Shown here piece after piece: positions 6,756-12,824 of a stretch of DNA of 12,824 nucleotides. The number at the start of each line of letters is the position of its first letter. Within the stretch, counting starts at the first letter, position 1. Under the pieces are notes generated by a model. That model ran no database searches and was not told where the DNA came from. It saw only the letters and a program-made list of their open reading frames with translations. The translations under genes were made by a program, and so were the position numbers. Source of the stretch: an uncultured Eubacterium sp. (GTDB lineage Bacteria; Bacillota; Clostridia; Peptostreptococcales; Anaerovoracaceae); contig CALBGO010000017.1 of assembly GCA_937894585.1 (NCBI GenBank), positions 1 to 12,824 on the forward strand, written 5' to 3'.

Positions 6756-6816
6756 AGAGAGGAGGAAACGCTTTTCCGACGGAAGTATTCCGTTTCCGTC
6801 GGGAAAGCCACTGTTT
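6756..6816 (+). promoter_or_regulatory. Structured leader: distant Shine-Dalgarno plus 13-bp hairpin
   Basis: AGGAGG at 6760-6765 (within AGAGAGGAGG) is the only strong ribosome binding site, but no ATG, GTG or TTG lies in range of it. Between it and the ATG at 6817, 6770-6782 and 6796-6808 pair as a 13-bp stem with one wobble. Folding it would leave about 12 nt between AGGAGG and ATG. A competing small hairpin ACGGAA-GTA-TTCCGT (6779-6793) shares the left arm. Seen directly in sequence; the function is inference. Confidence 0.5.
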
Positions 6817-7431
6817 ATGAAAATACTTTTACTCAGCGATACCCACGGAGACTCCGACCGGGTATTAAAAATTTCAGAAAAACTCACCGGTATCGACCTG
6901 GTTTTACACTGCGGAGATTATCAGCACGACGCATTTATGCTGGAAGATACTTTGGGGATTCCCGTCATCAGCGTCAAAGGAAACTGTGACGGCAATACCC
7001 GAGAAGATAAAGAAATTGTCGAAACACCCTATGGAAAAATTCTGCTGACCCACGGCAACTGGGAATCTGTCGATTTCAAATACGATAATCTTCTCTATAT
7101 GGCAGAAGAAAAAGACTGTTTTGCAGTCTGTTTCGGTCATACCCATGTCGCCTTTGCAGAGGAAATCGGCGGAATCCACCTGATCAATCCCGGCAGCCTG
7201 ACCGAACCCCGCGACGGCAGTGGCGGCACCTATGCCATTTTGCGCTGCACCGAAGATGATTTTTATGCAAATATTGTCCGCTACGACCGAATCTTCGGAA
7301 ATGATGCAGACAGCAGCAACAGAAATAACGGCAGTAACAACAGCAGAAGCAGCAACAGCAGCGGAAAATCCGGCGCAAAAGTAAAGGGCGGTTTTCTTCG
7401 CAATCTGCTCAACTACAGCGATCGATTTTAG
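6817..7431 (+). CDS. YfcE-type metallophosphoesterase with Ser/Asn-rich tail
   Basis: Calcineurin-like phosphoesterase of the YfcE / MJ0936 family, cytosolic and two-metal; the family hydrolyses phosphodiesters and the natural substrate is generally unknown. From the ATG at 6817 the metal ligands are SDTHGD (Asp8, His10), HCGD (Asp34), KGNCD (Asn56), LTHG (His79) and GHTH (His108, His110), followed by INPGSLTEPR (123-132). The frame is open upstream to 6613, but that part overlaps the -10 and is not family-like. The catalytic domain ends near 160; residues 165-183 are almost pure Ser/Asn/Gly (AGC/AAC-rich DNA), followed by a basic amphipathic end KVKGGFLRNLLNYSDRF. This 40-residue tail exceeds the family norm. 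The gene is divergent from the Fic-like gene. Confidence 0.85.
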   Translation: MKILLLSDTHGDSDRVLKISEKLTGIDLVLHCGDYQHDAFMLEDTLGIPVISVKGNCDGNTREDKEIVETPYGKILLTHGNWESVDFKYDNLLYMAEEKDCFAVCFGHTHVAFAEEIGGIHLINPGSLTEPRDGSGGTYAILRCTEDDFYANIVRYDRIFGNDADSSNRNNGSNNSRSSNSSGKSGAKVKGGFLRNLLNYSDRF

Positions 7432-7482
7432 AAATGATAGCGATCACATCCCTTTCCCTGCGGCTTATATCTGTAAAATATA

Positions 7483-7522
7483 TTCTCAGATGTTCTCAGA
7501 TGTTCTCTGCTGTTCTCTAACA
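7483..7522. repeat. Four 10-bp direct repeats
   Basis: TTCTCAGATG occurs twice in tandem (7483-7502), then TTCTCTGCTG and TTCTCTAACA continue the 10-bp period. TTCTCTGATA recurs at 7543. The spacing of one helical turn per unit is worth noting; no function can be assigned. Confidence 0.75.
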
Positions 7523-7557
7523 GCATCTTCCATTCTTTAATATTCTCTGATACTCGC

Positions 7558-7600
7558 AAATTCCCTGCAAATAGCTTTTAGAGCGAAATGCAGGGAATTT
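7558..7600. repeat. Perfect 12-bp inverted repeat
   Basis: AAATTCCCTGCA (7558-7569) and TGCAGGGAATTT (7589-7600) are exact reverse complements around a 19-nt loop. No T tract follows on either strand, so it is not a classic terminator. It could be an mRNA 3' structure for the phosphoesterase gene or a small mobile-repeat remnant. Confidence 0.8.
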
Positions 7601-7842
7601 CACAAGATAAAAATGCGAATTATACGGGGTAAGGGTATAAGCATAAGGCGATGCAATCGCAGAAGTATGCACAGCATGCGGTGTCTTTTCGCTCTGCAAG
7701 CTCTGCGCTCAGGTTAGCGAAACGGACAGCGAAGAGAGACTGACGGCTAAAAGCTGTCAAACGCAGGAGTATGTGCCACAATGTGCCACATATCCTGAAG
7801 TGCTGAAAATATAAAAAAACGATATTTCCGATGCAGTAAAAG

Positions 7843-7874
7843 AGGGAGAGCCTGCAATTCTGCAAGTTCTCCCT
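7843..7874 (-). terminator. Terminator of dsdA
   Basis: AGGGAGA (7843-7849) pairs with TCTCCCT (7868-7874), and TGCA-ATTC-TGCA adds an inner 4-bp stem. Read on the minus strand it is followed by CTTTTACTG. The plus strand side has GTTTTC, so it may work both ways. It lies about 70 nt past the dsdA stop. Confidence 0.55.
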
Positions 7875-7946
7875 GTTTTCTCTGATTTCGGCAAAATATG
7901 TTACTTCGCTGTTTTCCGTTTTATAGTATTCTATATTTATATCCTT

Positions 7947-9251
7947 TTATTTCCCCATATTGTAGTATGCCTGCATTTCTTCTTCGGGAACCATACTGCC
8001 GCCGGTAGCCCAAAGAATGTGCGTTGCATTTTTCAGCTTATCCTTCAGATTGTTCTTAATCAGATAGCCCTCAGCGGAAAGAATGTGTCCCGGTCCTGTA
8101 AAGCTTGCGCATGCAGACGGCTCAATAAGAAGATCTTCGGAATCCGCCAGTTTAGCGAGATACGGATACAGTTTTTCATCATTTATGGTATAACAGCCGT
8201 CCAGCAGCGTCTCCATAATACTTCCCACCAGGCGAGACGGGCGTCCCACCGCAAGACCGTCAGCCGCAGTTTTGCCGTCAAGCCCCACATCGCCGACAGA
8301 AATACCATCGTGAAGACCGGTCAGCATACCCAACGTCATACATGGCGCATGGGTCGGTTCTGCAAAAAAGATATGGATGTTTTCTCCGAACAGCATTTTC
8401 AGACCGAAAGCAACACCGCCCGGTGCGCCGCCGACTCCGCACGGCAGATAAACAAAGACCGGATTATCCTTATCACAGGTAATCATACGGCGCTTAAACT
8501 GCTCGGAAAGCCGCTTTGCAGCCACCGAATATCCAAGAAACAAATCCGCTGAACCCTCGTCATCAACAAAATGGCACATCGGATCCTTTGCAGCCTCTTT
8601 TCGCCCCTCGGCAACCGCTTTCTGATAATCGTCCTGATATTCAATAACAGTCACGCCCTTCTGGCGCAGCAAATCTTTTTTCCACTGTCTCGCATCGGCG
8701 GACATATGTACCGTCACCTTAAATCCCAGTTTGGCACTGATGATACCGATGGAAAGCCCCAGATTTCCGGTGGAGCCTACGGCTACGCTGTATTCTCCAA
8801 AAACTTTCCGAAAACGCTCTTCCGCAAGGACTGCGTAATCGTCATGCTCCGTCAGCATCCCCCGCTCTATCGCAATGGTTTCTGCCAGCTTGAGAACCTC
8901 ATAAATACCGCCCCTTGCCTTGATGGAGCCGGAAACAGCCAAATGGCTGTCACATTTCAAAAACATTCTGCCGGGAATTTCCCGTTCAAGCTCCTCTTCA
9001 AACTTCTTCTTCATTCTCGTGATTTCAACCAGTGGAGATTCAATAATTCCGCCGGTTTCCTCTGTCTCCGGGAAAGCCGTCCTGATATACGGCGCAAAGC
9101 GCAGAAGGCGCCGCTCCGCATCCTCAATATCCGCCATACCGAAAGGAAGCTCCGCCTCTTGACCGACTTTCTCATTGAGCCAGAAAATTTCCTCACAATT
9201 TATCATACTCTGTATCACCGGGTGTTCTACAATCAGTTTATCAATATCCAT
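7947..9251 (-). CDS. dsdA: D-serine ammonia-lyase (D-serine dehydratase)
   Basis: PLP enzyme that converts D-serine to pyruvate and ammonia, for detoxification or as a carbon, nitrogen and energy source; fold type II, cytosolic. The PLP Schiff-base lysine is Lys111 in VSGSIKARGG, phosphate-binding STGNLG is at 160-165, and a Gly-rich loop CGVGGAPGG is at 271-279. Further family segments are FAEPTHAPCM, DGLAVGRPS and IEPSACASF. At 434 residues it is close to the E. coli enzyme (about 440). The ATG at 9251 has AAGGGAG at 9260-9266, 8 nt upstream. It is monocistronic, with its own promoter and terminator. No dsdC-type LysR regulator or dsdX transporter is adjacent; three copies of a 13-bp element upstream suggest control by another factor. 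Confidence 0.95.
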   Translation of the reverse strand: MDIDKLIVEHPVIQSMINCEEIFWLNEKVGQEAELPFGMADIEDAERRLLRFAPYIRTAFPETEETGGIIESPLVEITRMKKKFEEELEREIPGRMFLKCDSHLAVSGSIKARGGIYEVLKLAETIAIERGMLTEHDDYAVLAEERFRKVFGEYSVAVGSTGNLGLSIGIISAKLGFKVTVHMSADARQWKKDLLRQKGVTVIEYQDDYQKAVAEGRKEAAKDPMCHFVDDEGSADLFLGYSVAAKRLSEQFKRRMITCDKDNPVFVYLPCGVGGAPGGVAFGLKMLFGENIHIFFAEPTHAPCMTLGMLTGLHDGISVGDVGLDGKTAADGLAVGRPSRLVGSIMETLLDGCYTINDEKLYPYLAKLADSEDLLIEPSACASFTGPGHILSAEGYLIKNNLKDKLKNATHILWATGGSMVPEEEMQAYYNMGK

Positions 9252-9289
9252 TTATTATGCTCCCTTCTCATCGCTAAAGAGTCTACCTT

Positions 9290-9318
9290 ATTATACACTA
9301 TCTTTCCCTTAAATAAAA
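9290..9318 (-). promoter_or_regulatory. dsdA promoter
   Basis: Minus-strand TATAAT at 9290-9295, with a poor -35 (TTTTAT at 9313-9318, 17-nt spacing). The first copy of the 13-bp element begins 6 bp upstream of the -35. A good -10, poor -35 and abutting binding sites are the usual picture of an activated promoter. Confidence 0.65.
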
Positions 9319-9323
9319 GTATT

Positions 9324-9390
9324 CATTTCCGGTACAGAAAAACATCATTTTCGGCACAAAAAGCGGCGTCCCCGCTCCATTTTCGGTTCA
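9324..9390 (-). promoter_or_regulatory. Three copies of a TGnnCCGRAAATG element upstream of dsdA
   Basis: Read on the minus strand: TGAACCGAAAATG (9378-9390), TGTGCCGAAAATG (9346-9358) and TGTACCGGAAATG (9324-9336). Starts are 32 and 22 bp apart, about three and two helical turns, so the sites face the same side of the DNA. The middle copy is identical over 13 bp to 12754-12766 upstream of the sigma-54 activator gene. The remaining part of the gap (9391-9606) shows nothing I can name. Confidence 0.6.
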
Positions 9391-9606
9391 AATCACCAAT
9401 CAAAAAAAAACGAATGTTTCTCCGTTTCCGTATACGATCCTGCAATCTTCCGTCAAAAATCCGTATGCGAAAAGCTTTTTTCTTTCGGAAATTACGGCAA
9501 TATCCTTGAAAACAAAAGGTTTCAGAGAGGCCTCCTGTTCCCTGCCCGCTCCTTCAATCAGAACCGCAAAACGATAACAGAAAAATTGTATTTTTTAGAT
9601 TTCTTT

Positions 9607-9627
9607 TGGCACAAAGTATGCTATAAT
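9607..9627 (+). promoter_or_regulatory. Sigma-54-like -24/-12 element overlapping an extended -10
   Basis: TGGCAC (9607-9612), 5 nt, then ATGC (9618-9621): GG and GC are separated by exactly 10 nt, as sigma-54 promoters require, with one mismatch to TTGC. The same place also reads TGC-TATAAT (9619-9627), a consensus extended -10 for sigma-A, although a -35 is lacking. Either or both could drive the three-repeat gene at 9683. Confidence 0.55.
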
Positions 9628-9682
9628 ACATAATAAGACAAAACCCGCCCATTGAAAATTAAAATAAACGGAGGTAAACGAA

Positions 9683-10447
9683 ATGAGCAATGTAGTAATG
9701 TTAAAAAGAGCGTTTAATCAGGCTGTGGCAACCGGCGCAGTCCGTTTTACCGACAAAGAAACGGATTTTCTGGTTATTAAAAGATATATCATCGACTACG
9801 CCGCAAAATACAATGTAGACATCCCTCTTTCAGAAATCGACTCTTTTATTAGAAAACAGCAGGAAAATCTTGTGGATATTTCCACAAAACTGAGTGGAGA
9901 AGCCTCCACTAAAAAAGTTGAAAATGTTGCAATAACCAACAAGCCGCCACAGATGACAAAAGAAGAGATGCTGAAAGTCGCCTTCGAAGACGCTGCTGCC
10001 AACGCTGCCGTTCATTTCACTGATAAGGTTGCCGATTTTCTCGTTATCAGAAACTCTATGGCAGAGTATGCCAAAGCTCACGGTCAGGCATTTACCCTTG
10101 AAGAGATTGAGAAATACATCAGAAAACAGGAAAAGCTGTGGTCTGACGCCGTTACCAATGTAGTGGTTACCGATCAGAATGTCAGCAGCCTGCATGTTTC
10201 AGACAGCTACAAAGCAGAGACCCTCACGAAAGAAAAGGTTCTCAGCGAAGGCTTTGAAGAAGCAGCTTCAAACGGAGCAGTCCGTTTCACCGATCCTGAC
10301 ATCGATTTTCTGGTTATTAAAAAGATTATGTTGGAATATGCGGCAAGGTGGAATATGGCAGTAACCGAAGCCGAAGTTGCCGCCTATATTAAAGAACAGT
10401 TCCGCAAACTCAACGATATGGCAAAGGATTTCAACTACGAAATTTAA
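9683..10447 (+). CDS. Hypothetical protein with three 60-residue repeats
   Basis: I do not recognise the family. The 254-residue protein consists of three homologous 60-residue units at 6-65, 96-155 and 186-245, with an exact period of 90 residues; the linkers between them are 30 residues each and less conserved. The unit consensus includes A(V/A)xFTDxxxDFLVI(K/R), then a helix with (E/D)YA, then an acidic helix ending (Y/F)I(R/K)(K/E)Q. It has no signal peptide or membrane segment and looks mainly helical and soluble. The ATG at 9683 has GGAGGT at 9670-9675, 7 nt upstream. The DNA of units 1 and 3 is still nearly identical over the DFLVIK part, which suggests recent duplication or gene conversion. 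It is monocistronic, preceded by a sigma-54-like promoter and converges on the sigma-54 activator gene, so it is a candidate target of that regulator (inference). Confidence 0.82.
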   Translation: MSNVVMLKRAFNQAVATGAVRFTDKETDFLVIKRYIIDYAAKYNVDIPLSEIDSFIRKQQENLVDISTKLSGEASTKKVENVAITNKPPQMTKEEMLKVAFEDAAANAAVHFTDKVADFLVIRNSMAEYAKAHGQAFTLEEIEKYIRKQEKLWSDAVTNVVVTDQNVSSLHVSDSYKAETLTKEKVLSEGFEEAASNGAVRFTDPDIDFLVIKKIMLEYAARWNMAVTEAEVAAYIKEQFRKLNDMAKDFNYEI

Positions 10448-10493
10448 GCTCCATTTAATTCGTAAGACTTTATTTCCCTTCCTGTATATAAAG

Positions 10494-10545
10494 AAAAATC
10501 GGATGCGCGCCCTCCTCTCCCCGGGCTTATGTGCATCCGATTTTT
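10494..10545. terminator. Bidirectional terminator between convergent genes
   Basis: A 13-bp perfect stem, AAAAATCGGATGC (10494-10506) and GCATCCGATTTTT (10533-10545), with an inner GCCC / GGGC pairing. The outer A and T tracts give U runs on both strands, so it can end the three-repeat transcript (plus) and the activator transcript (minus). Confidence 0.9.
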
Positions 10546-10582
10546 TCACAGCGTTTTCTGCATACCGCTTTTTCAGCTTCTC

Positions 10583-12670
10583 TTACAGACCGTATTTCAG
10601 CTTCTTTCTTGCAAAGGTAGTCTGCGGAAGTCCCAAAAGCTCCGCCGCTTTGCGCGTCGTGCCTTCTTTTTTCAGGGCATATTCCACAAGCTGCTTTTCC
10701 TGCTGCTCCATCAGCTGATGAAAATCCAGCGATTCATTACGATCAAAGCTTTTTTTGACATTTATCATCATATCGCCGTATACATTTTCATTTAAAATCC
10801 CGTCCACATCTTCGCCGCCGATGATTACATCTCGGCTGCTGATAATCAAGCGATGTACCACATTTTCCAGTTCTCTGACATTTCCCGGCCAGTGATAATC
10901 GTAGAGTCTGCCGAGAGCTTCCGGCGAAAGCTCCTTGTGAATTCTGTATTTTTTCGTCCAGTTTTCCGAAAAGGCTTCCGCCAGACAAATAATATCCTCT
11001 TTTCTTTCTCTTAAAGGCGGCACTGAAATCCTGCAGATATTCAGCCTGTAATAGAGGTCTTCTCGAAAAGTACCGTCTTCCACAAGCTGTTTCAGCGGAA
11101 CATTGTTTGCAGCAATTACCCGCACATTAACCGAAATCTGTTTTGTGCCTCCTACACGGAAAAACTGATTCTCCTGCAAAACCCGAAGCAGCTTGGACTG
11201 CATATTCATAGACAGCGTTCCGATTTCATCGAGAAACAGAATCCCGTTGTCAGCGATTTCAAAATAACCCGGTTTCCCCGAGCTCTGCGCCCCGGTAAAA
11301 GCGCCTCCCTCGTAACCGAAAAATTCGGACTCCGCCAGACTTTCCGCAACTGTAGCGCAGTTGATTTTAATGCACGGTCTGCCCTGCCGCTCACTGTTCT
11401 GATGAATCAGCTCCAAAACTTTTTCCTTGCCGACGCCGGTTTCTCCCTCGATAATCACATTGCAGTCGTACTTGGCGACATTCATCACCTCTTCAACCAT
11501 ACCGGCAGTCACCCGGCTCTGATAGACAAATCCGTCCGTTCTGCCCGCATTGTCATTGGAAAGACTGCGCGCCCTGCTCTTTGTCAGGGTCTGCTTTCTG
11601 CCGGTCTTTTTCTTCCCGTAAAGCCGGTTGATTTCTTCAAGCTGCGGCATAATGCCGCGGACGATACGCAGGGTAAAATCCGGATAGTCTTTCAGATACT
11701 GGTCCGATGCATGCATAGTCACGATTTTTCCCATAGATTCCGCCACCAGCTGCGCCGTTCCGTAATGATTCTCCGCCGAAGGAAAATATATATCGCCGAA
11801 CAGCTTTACCAGCATAACCGCCAGAGTCTCCGCGCCGAAGGTGTCTTCCGCCACAATAACCTGATCCGTCAGAGTCAGTTCCGGCTGACAGGAAGTCAGC
11901 GCATCATACGCCCTGATGGGTTCTGTCAAATCTGTAAAATAAACATTCTGTGCCACTTTTTCCAAAACCGACAGCATATCCTGCCGGCTGAGGCCCTCTC
12001 TGCTTTCCTTCTGCATAACCACGGAAATCCTGCATTCTTCTCCCGCAGCCTCCCGCATAACCGCAGCGTAAAGAAGCGCCGCATAGGTCGTCCTTGCCAG
12101 AATAAGAATATTTCGGTTGCCGTGATCCAAGGCAATATTATAAGAGCCGAACAGACTTCCCGCTTCATCTATCGCCGCCAGCGTATAATCCGGAGAAAGA
12201 TCCGCCTGCACAGGATAAAAGGGAGTGGCTTCAAAGATAATCCCATAGCCTTCACAGACGATCTGCCCGTAGTGAAAATCTATTTTTTTTATTTCTTCTA
12301 TATAAACAGGGATACTGCTTAATGACGCAATACAGTAGATACAGTCCCCCGGCGCCGCCCGAAAAGAATCCGGCATATCCGCAGAAATTTCTTCCACTGT
12401 ACCGATCAGCACGCCTCCCGACTTTGTAAACGGATTATGCAGTTTACCGCGTTTTTCAACCAAATCAGAAATTCTGGCTTTGATTTTTCTCTCATCGTAT
12501 CCGCAGCTGCTGCATATCTGCTGAAAATTATCCCATTCCAAGTGAATCCGGGAAATTCTGAGTCTGGCTTCTCTCTTTCCCAGCTTGCTGCTGTTATCGA
12601 CTTTCCAAGCGGCAGCAGGCGCTACGCCATCAGGTTCTGTTACTCTTGCAAGTCCGTAATTTCTGTTCAT
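10583..12670 (-). CDS. Sigma-54 activator with Kdd-like N-terminal sensor domain
   Basis: Transcription activator for sigma-54 RNA polymerase. The N-terminal part (about 5-351) resembles L-erythro-3,5-diaminohexanoate dehydrogenase of lysine fermentation throughout: YGLARVTEPDGVAP, the KRGKLHNPFTKSGG segment (73-86), GVLIGTVEEI (86-95) and a final FTLRIVRG...INRLYG. The NAD-binding GAxGxSG-type loop is replaced by ILARTTYAALL (190-200), so dehydrogenase activity is unlikely; I infer a ligand-sensing role. The linker at 352-380 is basic. The AAA+ module has Walker A GETGVGKE (409-416), GAFTGA (456-461), Walker B ILFLDE (477-482), FREDLYYRLN (535-544) and WPGNVREL (594-601). A Fis-type HTH ends the protein (RKAAELLGLPQTTFARKK, 673-690). 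The intact GAFTGA implies a true sigma-54 partner. No receiver, PAS or GAF domain is present. The ATG at 12670 has AAGGA 8 nt upstream. Likely targets are lysine-fermentation genes, perhaps beyond the right edge. Confidence 0.9.
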   Translation of the reverse strand: MNRNYGLARVTEPDGVAPAAAWKVDNSSKLGKREARLRISRIHLEWDNFQQICSSCGYDERKIKARISDLVEKRGKLHNPFTKSGGVLIGTVEEISADMPDSFRAAPGDCIYCIASLSSIPVYIEEIKKIDFHYGQIVCEGYGIIFEATPFYPVQADLSPDYTLAAIDEAGSLFGSYNIALDHGNRNILILARTTYAALLYAAVMREAAGEECRISVVMQKESREGLSRQDMLSVLEKVAQNVYFTDLTEPIRAYDALTSCQPELTLTDQVIVAEDTFGAETLAVMLVKLFGDIYFPSAENHYGTAQLVAESMGKIVTMHASDQYLKDYPDFTLRIVRGIMPQLEEINRLYGKKKTGRKQTLTKSRARSLSNDNAGRTDGFVYQSRVTAGMVEEVMNVAKYDCNVIIEGETGVGKEKVLELIHQNSERQGRPCIKINCATVAESLAESEFFGYEGGAFTGAQSSGKPGYFEIADNGILFLDEIGTLSMNMQSKLLRVLQENQFFRVGGTKQISVNVRVIAANNVPLKQLVEDGTFREDLYYRLNICRISVPPLRERKEDIICLAEAFSENWTKKYRIHKELSPEALGRLYDYHWPGNVRELENVVHRLIISSRDVIIGGEDVDGILNENVYGDMMINVKKSFDRNESLDFHQLMEQQEKQLVEYALKKEGTTRKAAELLGLPQTTFARKKLKYGL

Positions 12671-12714
12671 AGCACGATTCCTTTCCTATTACGGCTACGG
12701 TTTCTGTTTTCTTT

Positions 12715-12743
12715 ATCCTATTCTATCATCAGTCAAAAGTCAA
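12715..12743 (-). promoter_or_regulatory. Promoter of the sigma-54 activator gene
   Basis: Minus-strand TTGACT (12738-12743) and TAGGAT (12715-12720) with 17-nt spacing, a sigma-A type promoter about 45 nt upstream of the ATG. Confidence 0.6.
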
Positions 12744-12753
12744 CCTTTTGAGC

Positions 12754-12766
12754 CATTTTCGGCACA
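12754..12766 (-). promoter_or_regulatory. TGTGCCGAAAATG element upstream of the activator gene
   Basis: 13-bp element beginning 11 bp upstream of the -35, identical to 9346-9358 upstream of dsdA. The position fits an activator site, or an operator if it extends into the promoter. The binding protein is unknown. Confidence 0.5.
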
Positions 12767-12824
12767 TACTTCTGCTCCGAATGTGATAATGTCCTAAGTA
12801 AACGAACAGGATTATGTCCCAAAA

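Larger units (their letters stand above)
7432..7946. other. Non-coding stretch between the phosphoesterase gene and dsdA
   Basis: 515 nt without a supportable gene. It holds a fourfold 10-bp repeat (7483-7522), a perfect 12-bp inverted repeat (7558-7600), and the dsdA terminator (7843-7874). Open frames on the minus strand at 7517-7699 and 7620-7865 lack a ribosome binding site that convinces and have no recognisable domain; the segment from about 7680 to 7760 may belong to a dispersed intergenic repeat, which I cannot test here. Confidence 0.6.

Noticed and set aside
6613..6816. N-terminal extension of the phosphoesterase (68 residues)
   Set aside because: It would overlap the -10 element and the hairpin leader, and the protein matches the family only from the ATG at 6817.
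7620..7865. Minus-strand 81-residue frame rich in Cys, Phe and Leu
   Set aside because: No ribosome binding site or known domain; composition looks like translated non-coding DNA, and it overlaps the dsdA terminator.
9420..9500. Direct repeat CCGTATACG / CCGTATGCG followed by a T-rich stretch
   Set aside because: Pairs poorly, no flanking gene needs a terminator there; treated as chance.
12761..12775. Possible sigma-54 site CGGCAC...TCTGC on the plus strand at the right end
   Set aside because: GG and GC are 11 nt apart instead of 10 and the -24 block has a mismatch; it coincides with the element shared with dsdA.

Overview
The window looks like chromosome of an anaerobic, amino-acid-fermenting member of the Clostridia (Bacillota). 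The evidence is the murB / PHP / rapZ gene order, strong GGAGG-type ribosome binding sites with some TTG or GTG starts, AT-rich sigma-A type promoters, and two amino acid catabolic enzymes (a lysine-fermentation cleavage enzyme and a D-serine dehydratase). I cannot name the genus. No rRNA, tRNA, CRISPR array, insertion sequence or phage gene is visible.

Layout. Positions 1-1110: kce (3-keto-5-aminohexanoate cleavage enzyme, minus strand) with its own promoter and a terminator. Positions 1113-4996: a minus-strand operon read in the order AI-2E family membrane protein, murB, PHP-domain phosphoesterase, rapZ; genes abut or overlap except for a gap of about 130 nt before rapZ. Positions 5228-5613: a monocistronic plus-strand gene for an unrecognised 79-residue protein, with a clear promoter and two hairpin terminators. 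Positions 5680-5853: a 28-bp tandem repeat array. Positions 5929-6585: a degenerate Fic-fold protein without the catalytic motif (minus). Positions 6616-7431: a YfcE-type metallophosphoesterase (plus) with a structured leader. Positions 7432-7946: a non-coding stretch with small repeats. Positions 7947-9251: dsdA (minus). Positions 9607-10447: an unrecognised protein made of three repeats spaced exactly 90 residues apart (plus), preceded by a sigma-54-like -24/-12 element. Positions 10583-12670: a sigma-54 enhancer-binding activator (minus).

The most notable gene is that activator. Its first 350 or so residues resemble L-erythro-3,5-diaminohexanoate dehydrogenase (Kdd), a neighbouring enzyme to Kce in lysine fermentation, but the glycine-rich dinucleotide-binding motif is lost. 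It is followed by a complete AAA+ sigma-54 activator module (GAFTGA intact) and a Fis-type HTH. The simplest reading is that a catabolic enzyme was recruited as the ligand sensor of a regulator of lysine (or related amino acid) fermentation. A 13-bp element, TGTGCCGAAAATG, occurs upstream of the activator gene and identically upstream of dsdA, where two variants lie 22 and 32 bp away; a weaker match lies upstream of kce. This hints at a shared regulon, although the binding protein is not identified. The one good sigma-54-like promoter precedes the three-repeat protein, a candidate target of this activator.

The murB-rapZ operon is housekeeping (cell wall precursor synthesis and its control). 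The rapZ partners usually found next to it in Bacillota, yvcK and whiA, are absent here; kce follows instead.
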